DNA from: Cherax quadricarinatus
Taxonomy: Eukaryota > Arthropoda > Malacostraca > Decapoda > Parastacidae
Length of the DNA stretch: 64,000 nt
Direction: 5' to 3'
NCBI RefSeq assembly: GCF_038502225.1
Contig: NC_091352.1
Span: 20,676,216-20,740,215 of the forward strand
Part shown: positions 46,301 to 58,600 of the stretch, piece by piece
How positions within the stretch are numbered: position 1 is the first letter of the stretch
Layout of the letters: the number at the start of each line of letters is the position of its first letter
The notes under the pieces: model-generated
Database searches by the model: none
Told to the model about the DNA's origin: nothing
Seen by the model: only the letters and a program-made list of their open reading frames with translations
Translations under genes and position numbers: made by a program

Positions 46301-46451
46301 AAAAGGACACAAGTGCAACTAATGTCACGTTTTATTGTGGCAACGTTTCGCTCTCCAGGAGCTTTATCACCCTATAACCGCTTGATAAAGTTCCTGGATA
46401 GTGAAACGTTTCCACAATAAAATATCACATTAGTTGCACTTGTGTCCTTTT
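46301..46451. repeat. 151-bp near-palindrome of hammerhead-like modules (E, F)
   Basis: Arms of about 70 bp (46301-46371 and 46383-46451) flank about 11 bp. The minus-oriented copy E has GTGATAA, an extra A, helix II GCTC/GAGC with loop CTGGA, GAAA and CGTT. The plus-oriented copy F has TTGATAA (46382-46388), a weakened stem GTTC/TAGT, GAAA and CGTT. Both continue CCACAATAAAA outward and end TTAGTTGCACTTGTGTCC. Confidence 0.85.
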
Positions 46452-47365
46452 ACCTACTTTAATACATGAATACTTTCACCTGAGTGATCACTCAGTGCTC
46501 CTGACAGTGACAAAATAGATGTCAACCACATTAGGACATCCAAAAGCAAAATTTGCCAATAAGATACTAATAAAATAGTCCTCTCAATGACCTTTTCCAT
46601 TTTGATGTTTATATACATCACTTACCTTCCCATTCAATAATGGGTTATTTGAGGTGTTTCCCCCTTATTCTCTTTAAAATTTCAATATATACTAATAGTA
46701 AAACAAGATATGAGTGCCAGTCAACACATGGCCTCATATGTGGCGCAGACCATTGTTTGTGACGCCTTTAATTCAACACAATCACGTAGACACAGCATTT
46801 GTTTATGTAACGTGACCTCTCGTTCAGTGAGTGTTTTATTAACTAATATTCAGGAATATGTTACCGTCAAGCTGACACAGAGGACACCTATGCTAACGTT
46901 CAAGGTATCAAGGAAGAAGTGGGGCGAACAGTGTCTGTAAGAGCGAAACGTTTCTTAATATATTGGAAAAGTTTCTCCACTTTCCCTTAACGTTTTCACT
47001 TAACTCGGTTAAGCTTCCACAGAGCGAAAAGTCGTTTTAAACAGCAGTGTTTTATCTGCCTAAGGTGTCTTTAGATTACCAGGTGAAGGCTAAAACGTTT
47101 GATGACGTTTCGGGCATTGCCGTCTCATGAGGGCGCATGAGCGTGTATATTGCGGCTTGTGCAGCATTAATTAGGCTTCTGCAAGATGCAATATCACGAG
47201 GTGAAATCAGGCTGGCGGCAGTGAGGAAGTAACGTGCAAGATGAATGGTGCACGAAATTGCTGCTCCACATTTTTGCTAATGACCTTGTTCTGAATTCTG
47301 CTAGTTATCGTCCTCGTTTGTGTATCTTTATTGCCGTCCTTGTTTTGTGGATATTTGCTACCGTC
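46452..47365. other. Unassigned DNA
   Basis: GAGCGAAACGTTTC at 46941-46954 resembles half of the module but lacks the rest. Confidence 0.35.
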
Positions 47366-47366
47366 G

Positions 47367-47430
<64 letters not shown>

Positions 47431-47441
47431 GTGTGTGTGTG

Positions 47442-47500
<59 letters not shown>
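47366..47500. repeat. (TG)n microsatellite
   Basis: About 65 TG units with three single GC interruptions. Cys-Val frames on the plus strand and Thr-His frames on the minus strand are artefacts. Confidence 0.97.
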
Positions 47501-47501
<1 letters not shown>

Positions 47502-47839
47502 TCATGTGTGCGTGTGTGTTCAGGTAGGTATGTGTACTTTCGTTTCCTTCCCTAACGCACATACATCTGCTCCCTCCCACCTACCATCTCTGTTAATCTC
47601 TGCTAACCTTTGAGTACGCAGTTCTACCACCTGCAGCTTAAAAGATCACAGGTAACAGCAGGCAACGCAGGAGGTTAATTGCTGCCTCGGGTGATGCAAC
47701 TTGCTTGGACCACACGAACCTGAAGCAACTGAAACTTCAAACTTAAATTATTCCATGGTAATTTATATGGAAATGGTGATGTGTATTGATAGATTTTCAA
47801 GAGATAAAATCGTAATAAGACTGTATACAACTCTGGGAA

Positions 47840-47912
47840 AGGGCAGGTTCGAACTCATGGCAAACCAGTGATAAAACAAACATGCCTCTGCTTTAACCAC
47901 TGGTTTGTGTAG
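47840..47912 (-). mobile_element. tRNA-like SINE head
   Basis: Minus strand: ACCAGTGGTTAAAGCAGAGG (A-box-like), then GAGTTCGAACC (a classical B box) 50 bp on. No acceptor stem is visible, so it is not a functional tRNA. Confidence 0.6.
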
Positions 47913-48499
47913 GTTTAACATTCATCCTATCAGGTGTGGTTACACTAGGTTATGGTTAGAGTGGTTTAGGTGGTAGGTTGAGTATGGGTTCAAACCTGGA
48001 CTGCCGTGGTTAGCTTCCCGAATAACTACCTACTCACCTGCTCGTACAGGATTTTTTTTTTTTAGTTTAAAAAAATCAGGTTGTCCTGGCTACCTTAGCT
48101 AAAAAAACTTTTGGTTTGAATATAAAGTTGTCGCAGTTTTGCTCTTAATATTTTGTTATACGATAGTCAAAAATACAGTATTATAAAACGAAAGAGCTGT
48201 TACTGTATACATATATACATTAATACTGTGCAGCATAATTCACATTAAAGTGAATTATTAATGGAATGTGGTTCAATGGTATGAATATTAATTTTTTGGG
48301 ATATAAAATAGAAATATGTTACAGGGCAATTTTTTCAAGGCAGACTTTAAAATTAAAATGTATTAGTAAATGCAAATAAGTAGAGCAAACTATCTGTACT
48401 GTTTATTATATCACGTAATTTTTACGAATTAAACAGTTTGCAGCAGATGCATTATAATTTATAGCCTACAAGTATAGCTAAATTATATATTAAGATGGG
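47913..48499. other. AT-rich unassigned DNA
   Basis: Nothing recognised. Confidence 0.3.
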
Positions 48500-49349
48500 T
48501 ATGTTGTAACACTAATGAGTGTAGATTGTTACTGTGTGTGTGTTATGGCACTGATGAATGTAGATTGTTAGTGTTATGGCACTGATGAGTGTAGATTCTT
48601 ACTGTGTGTGTGTTATGGCACTGATGAATGTAGATTGTTACTGTGTGTTATGGCACTGATGAGTGAAGATTCTTACTGTGTGTGTGTTATGGCACTGATG
48701 AGTGTAGATTGTTACTGTGTGTGTGCTATGGCACTGATGAGTGTAGATTGTTACTGTGTGTTATGGCACTGATGAGTGAAGATTCTTACTGTGTGTGTGT
48801 TATGGCACTGATGAGTGAAGATTGTTGCTGTGTGTGTGTTATGGCACTGATGAGTGAAGATTCTTACTGTGTGTGTGTTATGGCACTGATGAGTGAAGAT
48901 TGTTGCTGTGTGTGTGTTATGGCACTGATGAGTGAAGATTGTTACTGTGTGTGTGTTATGGCACTGATGAGTGAAGATTGTTGCTGTGTGTGTGTTATGG
49001 CACTGATGAGTGAAGATTGTTACTGTGTGTGTGTTATGGCACTGATGAGTGAAGATTGTTACTGTGTGTGTGTGTGCTATGGCACTGATGAGTGAAGATT
49101 GTTACTGTGTGTGTGTTACGGTACTGACGAGTGGAGATTGTTACTGTGTGTGTGTATGGCACTGATGAGTGAAGATTGTTACTGTGTGTGTGTTATGGCA
49201 CTGATGAGTGAAGATTGTTACTGTGTGTGTGTTATGGCACTGATGAGTGAAGATTGTTACTGTGTGTGTGTTATGGTACTGACGAGTGGAGATTGTTACT
49301 GTGTGTGTGTTATGGCACTGATGAGTGGAGATTGTTACTGTGTGTGTTT
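48500..49349. repeat. 39-bp minisatellite, about 22 units
   Basis: Units TTATGGCACTGATGAGTGAA then GATTGTTACTGTGTGTGTG, 39 bp with length changes confined to the embedded TG run. Three variant classes alternate in the left half (TTACTG or TTGCTG; GTGTAG or GTGAAG). The Cys-Val-Met-Ala-Leu frame on the plus strand is a by-product. Confidence 0.96.
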
Positions 49350-49414
49350 TCTTGAGTTTACTAGTCCTCGGCAAGTTTTTCAGTCTTTTCATTACCTAAT
49401 CTTAATTTAGTATA

Positions 49415-49447
49415 AAGCCCTTCCAGCAGAGTTTGCTGGAAGGGCTT
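49415..49447. other. Perfect 14-bp hairpin
   Basis: AAGCCCTTCCAGCA and its exact complement are separated by a 5-nt loop (GAGTT). It lies 66 bp beyond the 39-bp array. Confidence 0.85.
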
Positions 49448-51499
49448 CCTAGTTCCAGCGTGAAAGAACAAAAATCAGTTGAAATCCAAATGGTAGATTT
49501 TTTTTTCCATGAGTTTGCACCACTTGGCCTGAGAGAAAGTTTATTTTGGGCGTCAGCATTGATTTAGGGTACAATGGAGAAAGCCAGCAGACGTGTTAAG
49601 AAATCTTGATTCATCTGTGTCAGTCGTTCGGCAGCTTCTTGCTTCCTGGTCAGTTTACTACCTTTGTACTTGTGATGATCTTGCTATGCCTCTAGGCCAA
49701 CAGTTGTTACACACTGATTAAATTCTTATCAATGATTTTTTTGTAGTTATGTAGCACTGGTGCATCTATGTGAAGCCACAACTGTACACATTCACCCAAT
49801 ATGCAGTCATTTCTCTCTTGTTTATATAAAGCAATATACATCAATTTCAGATGTTGTCACTATTGCATAGCCTCGATTTGAGTGTTTGCATTATGTGCAG
49901 TGGACATTATTTTTTCTGCATTACGTCAGTGTCTTCAAAACACCCTGATAATATTTGAGAATTGTTTCTTTGCATGCTTCTTGACTGTTCCACCATGTGG
50001 CTCATGGAATCTGTGGTGTCAGTCCCTCCTCTTTTAATCAAGCTTGAGGGAGGTGAAGGCTCCTAAAGTACTGTTGTACGTCCACAGTAGGACTTAGCAC
50101 TGTTTTGCGAGAGATTATTTTCTTTTCAAGAGGATTTACAAAATATGCTTCACATCCATGCACTGACTGGTCATACACTCCTATAGTACCTACGTCCTCT
50201 CTTCAGATTTATTCCTCTGCCTGTTCTTTACAGCCATCATCTTTTCACTGAATGAACAAAACACATTAACCCCCACCCCCTTCCCCTCAAAAAAAAAAAA
50301 AAAAAAAAAATAAAAAAAATAGAGAAATGAAAGGTTGTGAAGTTTTAACATATAATTAGATTTTGAAAAATTAAATATGTTCTGTTAATGGTACCAAAAC
50401 ACTGTACTGAGTAAGCATCAAATATTGTACAATAATGTCAAATATTACTTTGTAGTAAGGTTTAATAAAAGTATTTCTCTGCATTAGAGTAATTGTTAAT
50501 ATGGTTCTGTATAATGTATTGCAGTGTTCAGATATTGGTATGAATATGTAATGTAACAAACACGCTGTATATTATTACTGGCACCACATCATTGTCATTT
50601 TACAACACAGCCAAAACATGTACAGCAGTGTACTGTATGATGTATATTACTAAACAGAATGACTGATCGCTATTTGCTACCAAAAAACTGTATGAATATA
50701 GATCTCGGTACACCAATGTACAATATTGTCCTGCGTTACCATTCTATAATTTTATGCTAAGAAGTGTATAATAATGCATTATATTGCACTGTAGTGTTTT
50801 ATAATTACAGATCAGTATATGATACAGTAAATAAAAATCAATACTTACAATATAAAACATTCACACCCTGCGTTTAGAAGTGGCCTTACAGTAGTCGATT
50901 TTCTTTCCTGCAATACTGCAACAATATTCAGCTGTGTTCTTTTGTGATTTGGCATCACCTGAACGGATAGTATGTGCCTTTATGTAGACGTGTTCCAATG
51001 ATGAATTGACTGTGAATGTTGGACCATTCATCCCAGAGTAACTGTTCCTTCCAATTCAGAAGTAGGTGCCATTTTACATTCCTTGTTCACCTTATCCTGA
51101 AGCTATCGACGTCGAGCTTTGTTGGGTGTTTATGTTTGCAAATTTTCCATTTCATTTTCATCAACACAAAGATATGCTGCAGTAAGCATAAAACACTCAA
51201 ATGAAGGTCTAATAATTTATTTTATGATTCAACAGAACAATCTGATAATAAACGTACATTTCTATTGAACTTGAATGGTGAAGGTGAGCTCTTGAAGGTC
51301 CCTGGCACACTGGTCTCTGGGTATTATCCTCGTGTCCCTTATCATTAGAACAGAGTTTCTTTCAAATTTTCTCTTGAGTGCTTTAATTTTAGAGCTGATT
51401 TTTCACGGCAATGTCGGCACTTCTGTAGTCTTATTTCCCCCGTTTCGTCTTCCAGACCATTATTTAGTTGTAGCTACAGAGAGTAAGAGGTAGATGGGT
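49448..51499. other. 2-kb AT-rich unassigned DNA
   Basis: An A-rich tract (50288-50320) is the only simple sequence. No coding signature. Confidence 0.35.
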
Positions 51500-53450
51500 T
51501 AGAAGTATATCATCATCAGTGAGTAAGAGAGGTGAAAGTTAATTAATTCAAGGTTGGGAGAAAAGTTGTCTAGAGAGAGAATAGTAATGATGTTGAAGAA
51601 GTATGGAGAAGATTGAAAATTACAGTGTACAGCAGAAATTTGTAACTATAGTAGGGTGGATACAGAAGAGGAGCGCTTGGTGGAATTACGAGGGAGGAAA
51701 AGTTAGAAGATGAGTGTGTTTTACAAAGCATATGTGATAAAAGGAGGAAAGTTAAGATTGGTGAGGGATTTTAAAAGGACAGCAAATGAGAGATTGGGTT
51801 AGATTTCGTCAGATTTTGCTGAGAATAAGAACAAAGTTTAAGAGTGGGATTAATAAGTTCAGAAAGCATAGGAACCAAATGAATTTAACAATTAAAACAA
51901 AACAAAGGAATTAATAGATGGAGATATGGAAGTATTGGGAAGATGGAGGGAATATTTTTTGGAACTGCTAAATGTTGATGAAGAGATGAAGCCAGTGATT
52001 TCATGAACTGCCCAGGGAGGTATAACATCTATATTAAGGAATAAGGAAGAGCCAGATGTGAGTGTGGGGGGTGTGCATGAGGCTGTGGGCAGAATGAATG
52101 GGGGTAAATCAGTGGGGATTAATGGGATGAAAACTGAAATGTTAAAAGTAGGTGGGGATATAGTTTTGGAGTGGCTGGTGCTATTGTTCAATAAATGTAT
52201 GAAGGTGGGGAAAATTCTTAAGAACTGGCAGAATCCTTAGTTCCTCCGTATAATGGAAAAGGAGATAAAGGAGACTTATGAACTGAAAGAATTAAGAATA
52301 AGACGGAGAACAGGACTGCAGATAAACAAGCAGGCTTCAGGAATGGTAGGGGGATGGGTAGACAATGTTTGCATTGAAGCATACTAGTGAAAATATTTAG
52401 ACAAAGTTGAGACTTTTTGTTGCATTTATGAATTTAGGAAAGGCACATGATAGGGTGAATAGGGGAGCAGTGTGGTAGATGATGGCAGGCCTATGAACTA
52501 GTGGTAGGTTACTGAAAGAAATTAAGAGTTTTTATGAGGATAGTGAGGCTCAGGTGAAGGCATATATGAAAGAGGGAGATTATTTGCAGTGAAGGTCGGA
52601 CTTAGACAGGGATGCGCGATGTCACTAAGGTTGTTTAACATATTGATGGAGTTGTAAGATAAGTGAATGATGAGGTGTTGGGAAGAAGTGTGGGATTAAA
52701 ACGTTGGAGCTGCTATAGTTGCTATTTGTCGATGATACTTTGCCTTTCGGAGATTCTGAAGAGAAGTTGTAAAGGTTGGTGGAGGAATTTGGGATGTTAT
52801 GTAAAAGAAGGATACAGGAAAGACCAAGGTGACGAGAGTAACGAAAACTTTTGGTAATGATTGTATATTAGTTTGGAAGGAGGTAGTATTGTCCATTGAG
52901 TGACAAAAAGGAGGCAATGGAAGTGTCGTCTCTGAAGGAAGTGTATTTTGGGAATATCATGTAAAGAATTTGTAGTTTGGAGATTTAGAGGAGGTTCAAG
53001 GTTACTTAAAATATTATCCGGAGGGTTGAAGAGGCGTTATTGAGGCGGTCTGGACTTTCCGAGAAAATGGAGCAAAATAGGATGACTTGGAGGGTGTATA
53101 AATCTGAAGTGGAGGGATGAACGGGTAGGGGAATAGTCCTAGGAAAGGTTGGAAAATGGTAAAGGTGGTTTTGCATGTGTGAACGTGGTAGATCGGAGTG
53201 AGTAGGGGTAATTGGTTTTATGATTTGACGTTCCGCTGGAGTACGAGCAAGGTACCATTTGTGAAGAGATTCAGGGAACCCGTTTGGCCGGACCTGAGTC
53301 CTGGAAATGGGAGGTACAGTACCTGCACTCTGAAGGAAGAATGGGGTGTTGCAGTTTGGACATCTGAGCTATGATGGATTGAGTAATGGTGGATTTTTTG
53401 GGTCACACTACTCCATTGGAAGACGGCTGGAGAGTTACAAAAAAAAAAAA
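51500..53450 (+). mobile_element. Third LINE family, decayed copy
   Basis: RT motifs are recognisable in order over many frames and stops: GGKSVGINGMKTEMLKVGGD with VLEWLVLLFNKCMKVGKI (52090-52230), NKQAGFRNGRG (about 52325), VGLRQGCAMSLRLFNILME (about 52590), LFVDDTLPFGDSEEKL (catalytic F-V-D-D, about 52722), LVEEFGMLCKRR, then EKMEQNRMTWRV (about 53060) and the 3' module (53218-53445). It ends in an A run. The clade is not clear to me; it differs from the CR1-like and 45.5 kb families in its RQGC motif. Confidence 0.75.
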
Positions 53451-53847
53451 AAATATCCATAGCTTTACCTCTGCTTATACTTATGATCACAATCTTGTGT
53501 TTACACTTACACTACAAAAAAAAAAAAAGCCTAACAGTTGCCTTTGAATGGAGAATTTCCTTTTATATTTAACAAGTCACAACTTAATTTCTTTCAAGCT
53601 AAATTTCAACATTTGTGTAGCATGCTGAGGCATCAAATATGTACATTGTACAATACGGCTATTGTTAAAACAAGTCTCAACCTGTATGGATTCATTAGGA
53701 ATGTTAAATTATTTGCAGAACATAACATGAGTAATCAGACACTCATCAATATTGCTTTAATAAGACATAAAATATGGAGTGAAAGCATTAGCAGCTTTAT
53801 ACAATATTCATTGTAAAAGGCTTATGAAAGCACAGTACAAAACTGTT

Positions 53848-53947
53848 CACTGCACAGTGCAGTGTGCACAGTAATGCACTGCACAGTGCAGTGTGCTAAG
53901 TAATGCACTGCACAGTGCAGTGTGCTCAGTAATGCACTGCACAAATC
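53848..53947. repeat. 29-bp tandem repeat with internal palindrome
   Basis: Three units plus a part unit, each starting CACTGCACAGTGCAGTG, a perfect palindrome of 8-bp arms around one base. Confidence 0.95.
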
Positions 53948-54360
53948 ATAAAATTTTCAGTTAGCTTTTGTTATATCAAGTCTAATTCTGTTAATACAAG
54001 TTACATAAAAGTTAAGAAAAGCGCAATACTTTTATAATGAATTAAGTACAAAAAATGAAAAAAAAAAAAAACGTAAAGAAATGAAAAAACGAATTGTTCG
54101 TAAAAGTCTTATTTTAGATTAAAATGGAAAGGTTTTAGGTATATGAAAAAAAGAACGATGTTTTTTCTTAAACAGGGTTTTATTTAATAACTCTGGTTCA
54201 CACCCTGTTGGTTCACTGAGATATTAAACAGGTAAATTAATGTATTTTCTTAGTATCTTGTGCCAAGAGTTTTATTCTGAAATACTGTAAACAGATTTAT
54301 TTTTTTTACTTATCGTTATGAAAAATGCTAATGTTAGCATTATACTCCGACTTATGAGAG

Positions 54361-54600
54361 TGAAGTGTAACGTGTGATAGTGAAGTGTAACGTGTGATAG
54401 TGAAGTGTAACGTGTGATAGTGAAGTGTAACGTGTGATACCGAAGTGTAACGTGTAATACCGAAGTGTAACGTGTAATACCGAAGTGTAACGTGTAATAC
54501 CGAAGTGTAACGTGTGATACTGAAGGATAACGTATGATACTGAAGAATAACGTATTATACTGAAATATAACGAGTGTTACTGAAGTATAACGAGTGTTAC
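54361..54600. repeat. 12 x 20-bp array with one-sided decay
   Basis: Twelve units of TGAAGTGTAACGTGTGATAG and variants. The left units are identical and the right units diverge stepwise. The array ends exactly where a hammerhead-like module begins. Confidence 0.95.
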
Positions 54601-54700
54601 TGAGTCCATCGCCACTGTGTGGCGAAACGTTTCCTCAATAAAGATTCCCATATGTTGCATAAGTCTCTCAATCTTCAACGTGTCGGTTTTTCAAACCAAT
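54601..54700 (+). ncRNA. Hammerhead-like module lacking its 5' core (copy B)
   Basis: Helix II GCCAC (54611-54615) and GTGGC (54619-54623) with loop TGT, GAAA (54624-54627), CGTT, TCC, then CAATAAAGATTCCC, ATGTTGCATAAGTC and CAACGTGTCGGTTTTT. The CTGATGA that should precede helix II is replaced by GTCCATC. It shares its 3' end with copy A. Confidence 0.5.
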
Positions 54701-54859
54701 CATCACAACAATAAGTTTATAATTTACAATACTATTTTACGATATTGATTAACTTACGAAACTGAGTATATATCTGATGATAATGAGTACATAATTTATC
54801 ATACTGAGCCCGTAACTTACTCTTGTCTCAATTTACACACTACTGTATGTCCCTCATAC

Positions 54860-55290
54860 ATATTTTCCAGGGTTGATGTATAACCATTTAGATAGCTATA
54901 CATAATTGCTGTAATACTTCAGATGTGTATCCCAGCATTGGTATATAGCTATCCTAGACATGACTTACGAAATCGTAATGACATGATTACAAACAAACCA
55001 TACCACGAGCCGGGATAAAACCAGCGATCAGAGAGTCATAAAACTCTCGATTTTTATGACTCTCTGAACGCGGGTTCTATCCGGCTCATGGTATGGTTTA
55101 TCCTAGACATGAATTCCAGCATTAATATAATTTTTTTTTTAGACATGTATTGTAGCATTAATACACTGATTTAAAGCTGATTTCCAGTGTTAATGTATAA
55201 CTATTATAGTCATGTATCTCAGCCATTATGTATAAAAATTTTAAACATTTATTCCATCCTTAATGTATAACTATTTTTAAGATTTATTCC
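54860..55290. repeat. Degenerate minisatellite of about 48 bp
   Basis: Units built on TAGACATGTATT, CCAGCATTAATGTATAAC and TATTT recur about eight times with heavy divergence. A SINE interrupts it at 54964-55098. Confidence 0.65.
54964..55098. mobile_element. Inverted tRNA-SINE insertion with 14-bp flanking repeats
   Basis: A minus-oriented SINE 3' half (ACTTACGAAATCGTAATGAC, AACCATACCACGAGCCGGG) is followed by a plus-oriented partial copy (ATGACTCTCTGAACGCGGG, TTCTATCCGGCTCATGG, TATGGTTT). TATCCTAGACATGA flanks it at 54950-54963 and 55099-55112. These could be target duplications, or neighbouring minisatellite units that happen to match. Confidence 0.65.
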
Positions 55291-55539
55291 ATCAGTTCCA
55301 GACTCATTAGGAGAAGAAATAATCTAAATGAAGAGTTTTTTCCTTTTCTCTTCTTTCAAGAGAGGTGCATTAATGCATAGGATCGTCTCTTGGGTTGAGG
55401 AATTGGAGGAATTCTCACTTTCCATGGATCAAACTTAATTATCTTCTGTTTCTCAGGAGCTGTGGTGACCTCTGTGCTTGTGGCTTTATTCTTAATATAG
55501 GAAGATTTATCATTGTTGAGTTATAAGAGAATCACAACT
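55113..55539. other. Minisatellite remainder then unassigned
   Basis: Beyond the minisatellite, nothing recognised. Confidence 0.35.
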
Positions 55540-55691
55540 CCTGGCTGTGCAAACCCCCTGGTTGTGAAACCCCTGGTTTTGCAAACCCCTGGCTGTGTAA
55601 ACCCTTGGCTGTGCAACCCTTGGCTGTACAAACCCCTGGTTATGCAACCCCCTAGCTGTGCAACCCCCTGGCTGTGCAACCCCTGGCTGTG
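55540..55691. repeat. 16-18-bp minisatellite, about 9 units
   Basis: Units of ACCCCTGGCTGTGCAA with 1-2 base indels. Minus-strand Gln-Gly-Phe-type frames are artefacts. Confidence 0.9.
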
Positions 55692-58600
55692 ATTAAAACT
55701 AGAGGCAAATGAAGTCTGGAAACCTAACTGAGTCACTGTCATAGAGCCGAGTTTTTGCACCTTTGAATATTCAGGCTGTAAATTATTATTTCCTTGGCTC
55801 CTTTGAAAGCCCATCCCTCTCTAAGGTAGTAGATCAAAGTAAAATAAACTATGAAGCCTTCATTACAGTCGACGTTGCGCTCGGTGAGATCCTTATCAAG
55901 TTACTGTGTGTGATTTACTCACTGCTTTTCTTTCCTGTCTGAGATAATGTTTTTTTTATGTGGAGTTATTAAACGGGAAGACAGCCATATTGAATATATT
56001 TGTTGTTTTGGTAGCGGTAGGAAATAATTGGTAATTTTAGAAGTGTACGTTGGATCAGTGAGACATTTTTCGTTTTTTTTTTTTAAGAGGTTTTCTCATT
56101 GAATGAAATTCTCATAATTTTATGTTGGATTGCTCTCAAGTGGCATTGAAGTGGAGTGCCTTGAGGGTGACCAGCTCTTTATGCAAGGAATTAGAGCTCC
56201 GCTCACCCTCCTACTTTTAATATCCCCAATAAATACATTGCCCTTGCATGCTACTCTTATTTTTCATATCAGTGGCTATGCAAATCACGGAACGGATGAG
56301 GCTTGAACCCATAGCAAGTAAGTCCTAAAATTCATACGTCAATGGCTATGCATTTTTTGAGTACCTCAAAAATAAAAAGTGAATTGCACTTTCATTTATA
56401 ATGACCACGAATGCCTTGGGAAAGTTTTCTTTAATTAGTTCTGATATGTAATTTTCTGAAAAAGGAGGAACTAATGATGTTTATGCTGGCTTGGGTTCAT
56501 GCTGAATTAATTTAGAAAAAAGTTTGGAAGCTCATTTTCTACTTTCTCGTGTAACTTTTCTGTCCTACTTGTTACTCTCTGAGTTTTCTACATATGAACA
56601 CAGTACAAAAGAAATACGTGTGTACAAAAAAAAAAAAATAGTACTTGCTAGTAAATGTATTCTTGTCAAAAATATTTAATTATATCCATATTTACAAATT
56701 TGTTCAGTAGGGTAATGGAAAAGAATTTAATGACCCAACAGACTGTTGAATAAACACATTTATACGTCTTATATATATGTAAAAAAATACAAGTATTTTT
56801 TTGCTTTCACTAAACATTTGTCGTTAATCTCAGCCACAAAATAACTGACTATGTCCTTTTTTAACCTTCTGATGTTTATGGACTTGGTCAATAGAACAAC
56901 TTGACTGCTGATAGCAACATTACCTCGTCTAACTACTCTCATTTCGTATGAACCTTTAATAGTTATTTTCCTTAACTTACCTTCGTATTTTAACCTTTCT
57001 ATTTTATCAAGACCATCTCGGTGCCGGAAATCTGCTACTTTCAATTTTTTGGAAGTTTTCATTTATTTTTTCGTTTACCGATAATCTGCATAATCTCCTG
57101 CATTGCCAGTATGATCGTTTATCAAGGTATTAATCGTCTGTCTCCTCTACCACAGTAAATCACCTACAGTATACTACTAACAGCCAGGGACCTATTTACT
57201 GCTAGTTGATTACACTATTAGAGTTTGAAGCAACGAAACGAGCTATTAGTTTTAGTGAAGGCTGCTCCTAAACATATCCAATAGTTCTCAATAATAACCC
57301 ACGTCGGCTGCAAAGGACCTCGGCAGAGGGTTGCAATATACAGACCAATAAATTTTCTGAGTTTGTCTCCATGTGGGTCATTATTAAGCAATGACAAGAG
57401 TTCACTACATTTTCTTAAATCATTCATATCCAGTTGGTAATATAAATACTTAATAGCTGCATTCAACTGGAAATTAAAAGACCGATGAACCAGGAGCTAA
57501 GATTCAATCCCTGCAAACTATGCTATGTAAATACAGCCAGGTAAATACATTGTAGGCTCTCCTGCAATAAATTCCCTTTGGTCTCCGAAAAGGTAATAAG
57601 ACAAATATATATCTTTCCCCTCCACGCCAGGGTAAAAGCTGTAATTATTCTTGACAGATAAAATAATCTGCTGTCCCAGTGATCGTGATGAATTACCTTC
57701 AAGACTCCAACTCACTCCTTGCCATGAAACTACACATAGTTGTTATTGTCTGTCTGTGCATATTTCTTTGCCTTTGTGTCTCTGTCTTTCTGTCTCTGTG
57801 GCTCCCTACTGCACTTATTTATGCTCAACTATTTCAGTTTGCTAGGGTGGAGTCTAAGCTAATGGACTCGTCTCTACGCTGTCTGGTACTGGGTTTCCAC
57901 TAACCAGCAGTGTGAACCCTTTTTTACCTATTCATAGAACTATTTATGGATCCAATCTCTTATTATTTTGTTGTCTTGATTATTCCACTTCATGGCACTT
58001 CTAAGGCTAAAGAAGCATTTGCTAAATCCCGGGTTGAGGGGTTTACTTATTTTGAGTGGTCTTCCGTGTTGAGGAGTCCCCGTGTTGATGGGTTCCTTGT
58101 TTTGATGGCATGTAACTATCACATTGTGTCTTGTATTTTATGGCGTTTTATTTCATGTTGCATCTTGTTCTGTCGTGTAGCAGCACACTGCGAGTTTTTC
58201 ATATTACCCGTGAGAGAACTTTGATCAGTTAAGGGTTCTGTGGCCTAGCTTCCATATTGATCGCCTTGGCCACGTAGGTTGTTGCTGCTAGCAGCATAAA
58301 AGTGTTGGCAAGAGTGCTGGTATAGCGTTGCGGATATTGGTTGGGTGTTGTGGTGTTGGGGGTAGTGGTGGGGAGAGTGATGGGGTATAGCGTTGAGGAG
58401 CGGTGGTTTAGTGTTGGAGAGTGATGGTGTATAGTGTTGGTGTGGTGGTGGAGTGCGTTGCACGGGTCGTACAAAATTGCATCATCCACCCAGCAGTAAA
58501 ACGCGTTTGAAAAATACATATAAAAAAACGTGTATGCAGTTTTTACTTCTAGATTAATTTATTTGGGGACCATCCTAGCCAAATATAATAGAACAATTCC

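Noticed and set aside
46935..47130. Further hammerhead-like copies (GAGCGAAACGTTTC, GATGACGTTTCGGG)
   Set aside because: Only the GAAACG part matches; the core, helix II and AATAAA block are absent.
47234..47613. Cys-Val and Thr-His proteins across the TG run
   Set aside because: They are translations of a dinucleotide microsatellite.
48500..49349. CTGATGAG in every 39-bp unit as an array of hammerhead ribozymes
   Set aside because: The unit has no GAAA and no helix II partner, so only the seven-base core matches by chance.
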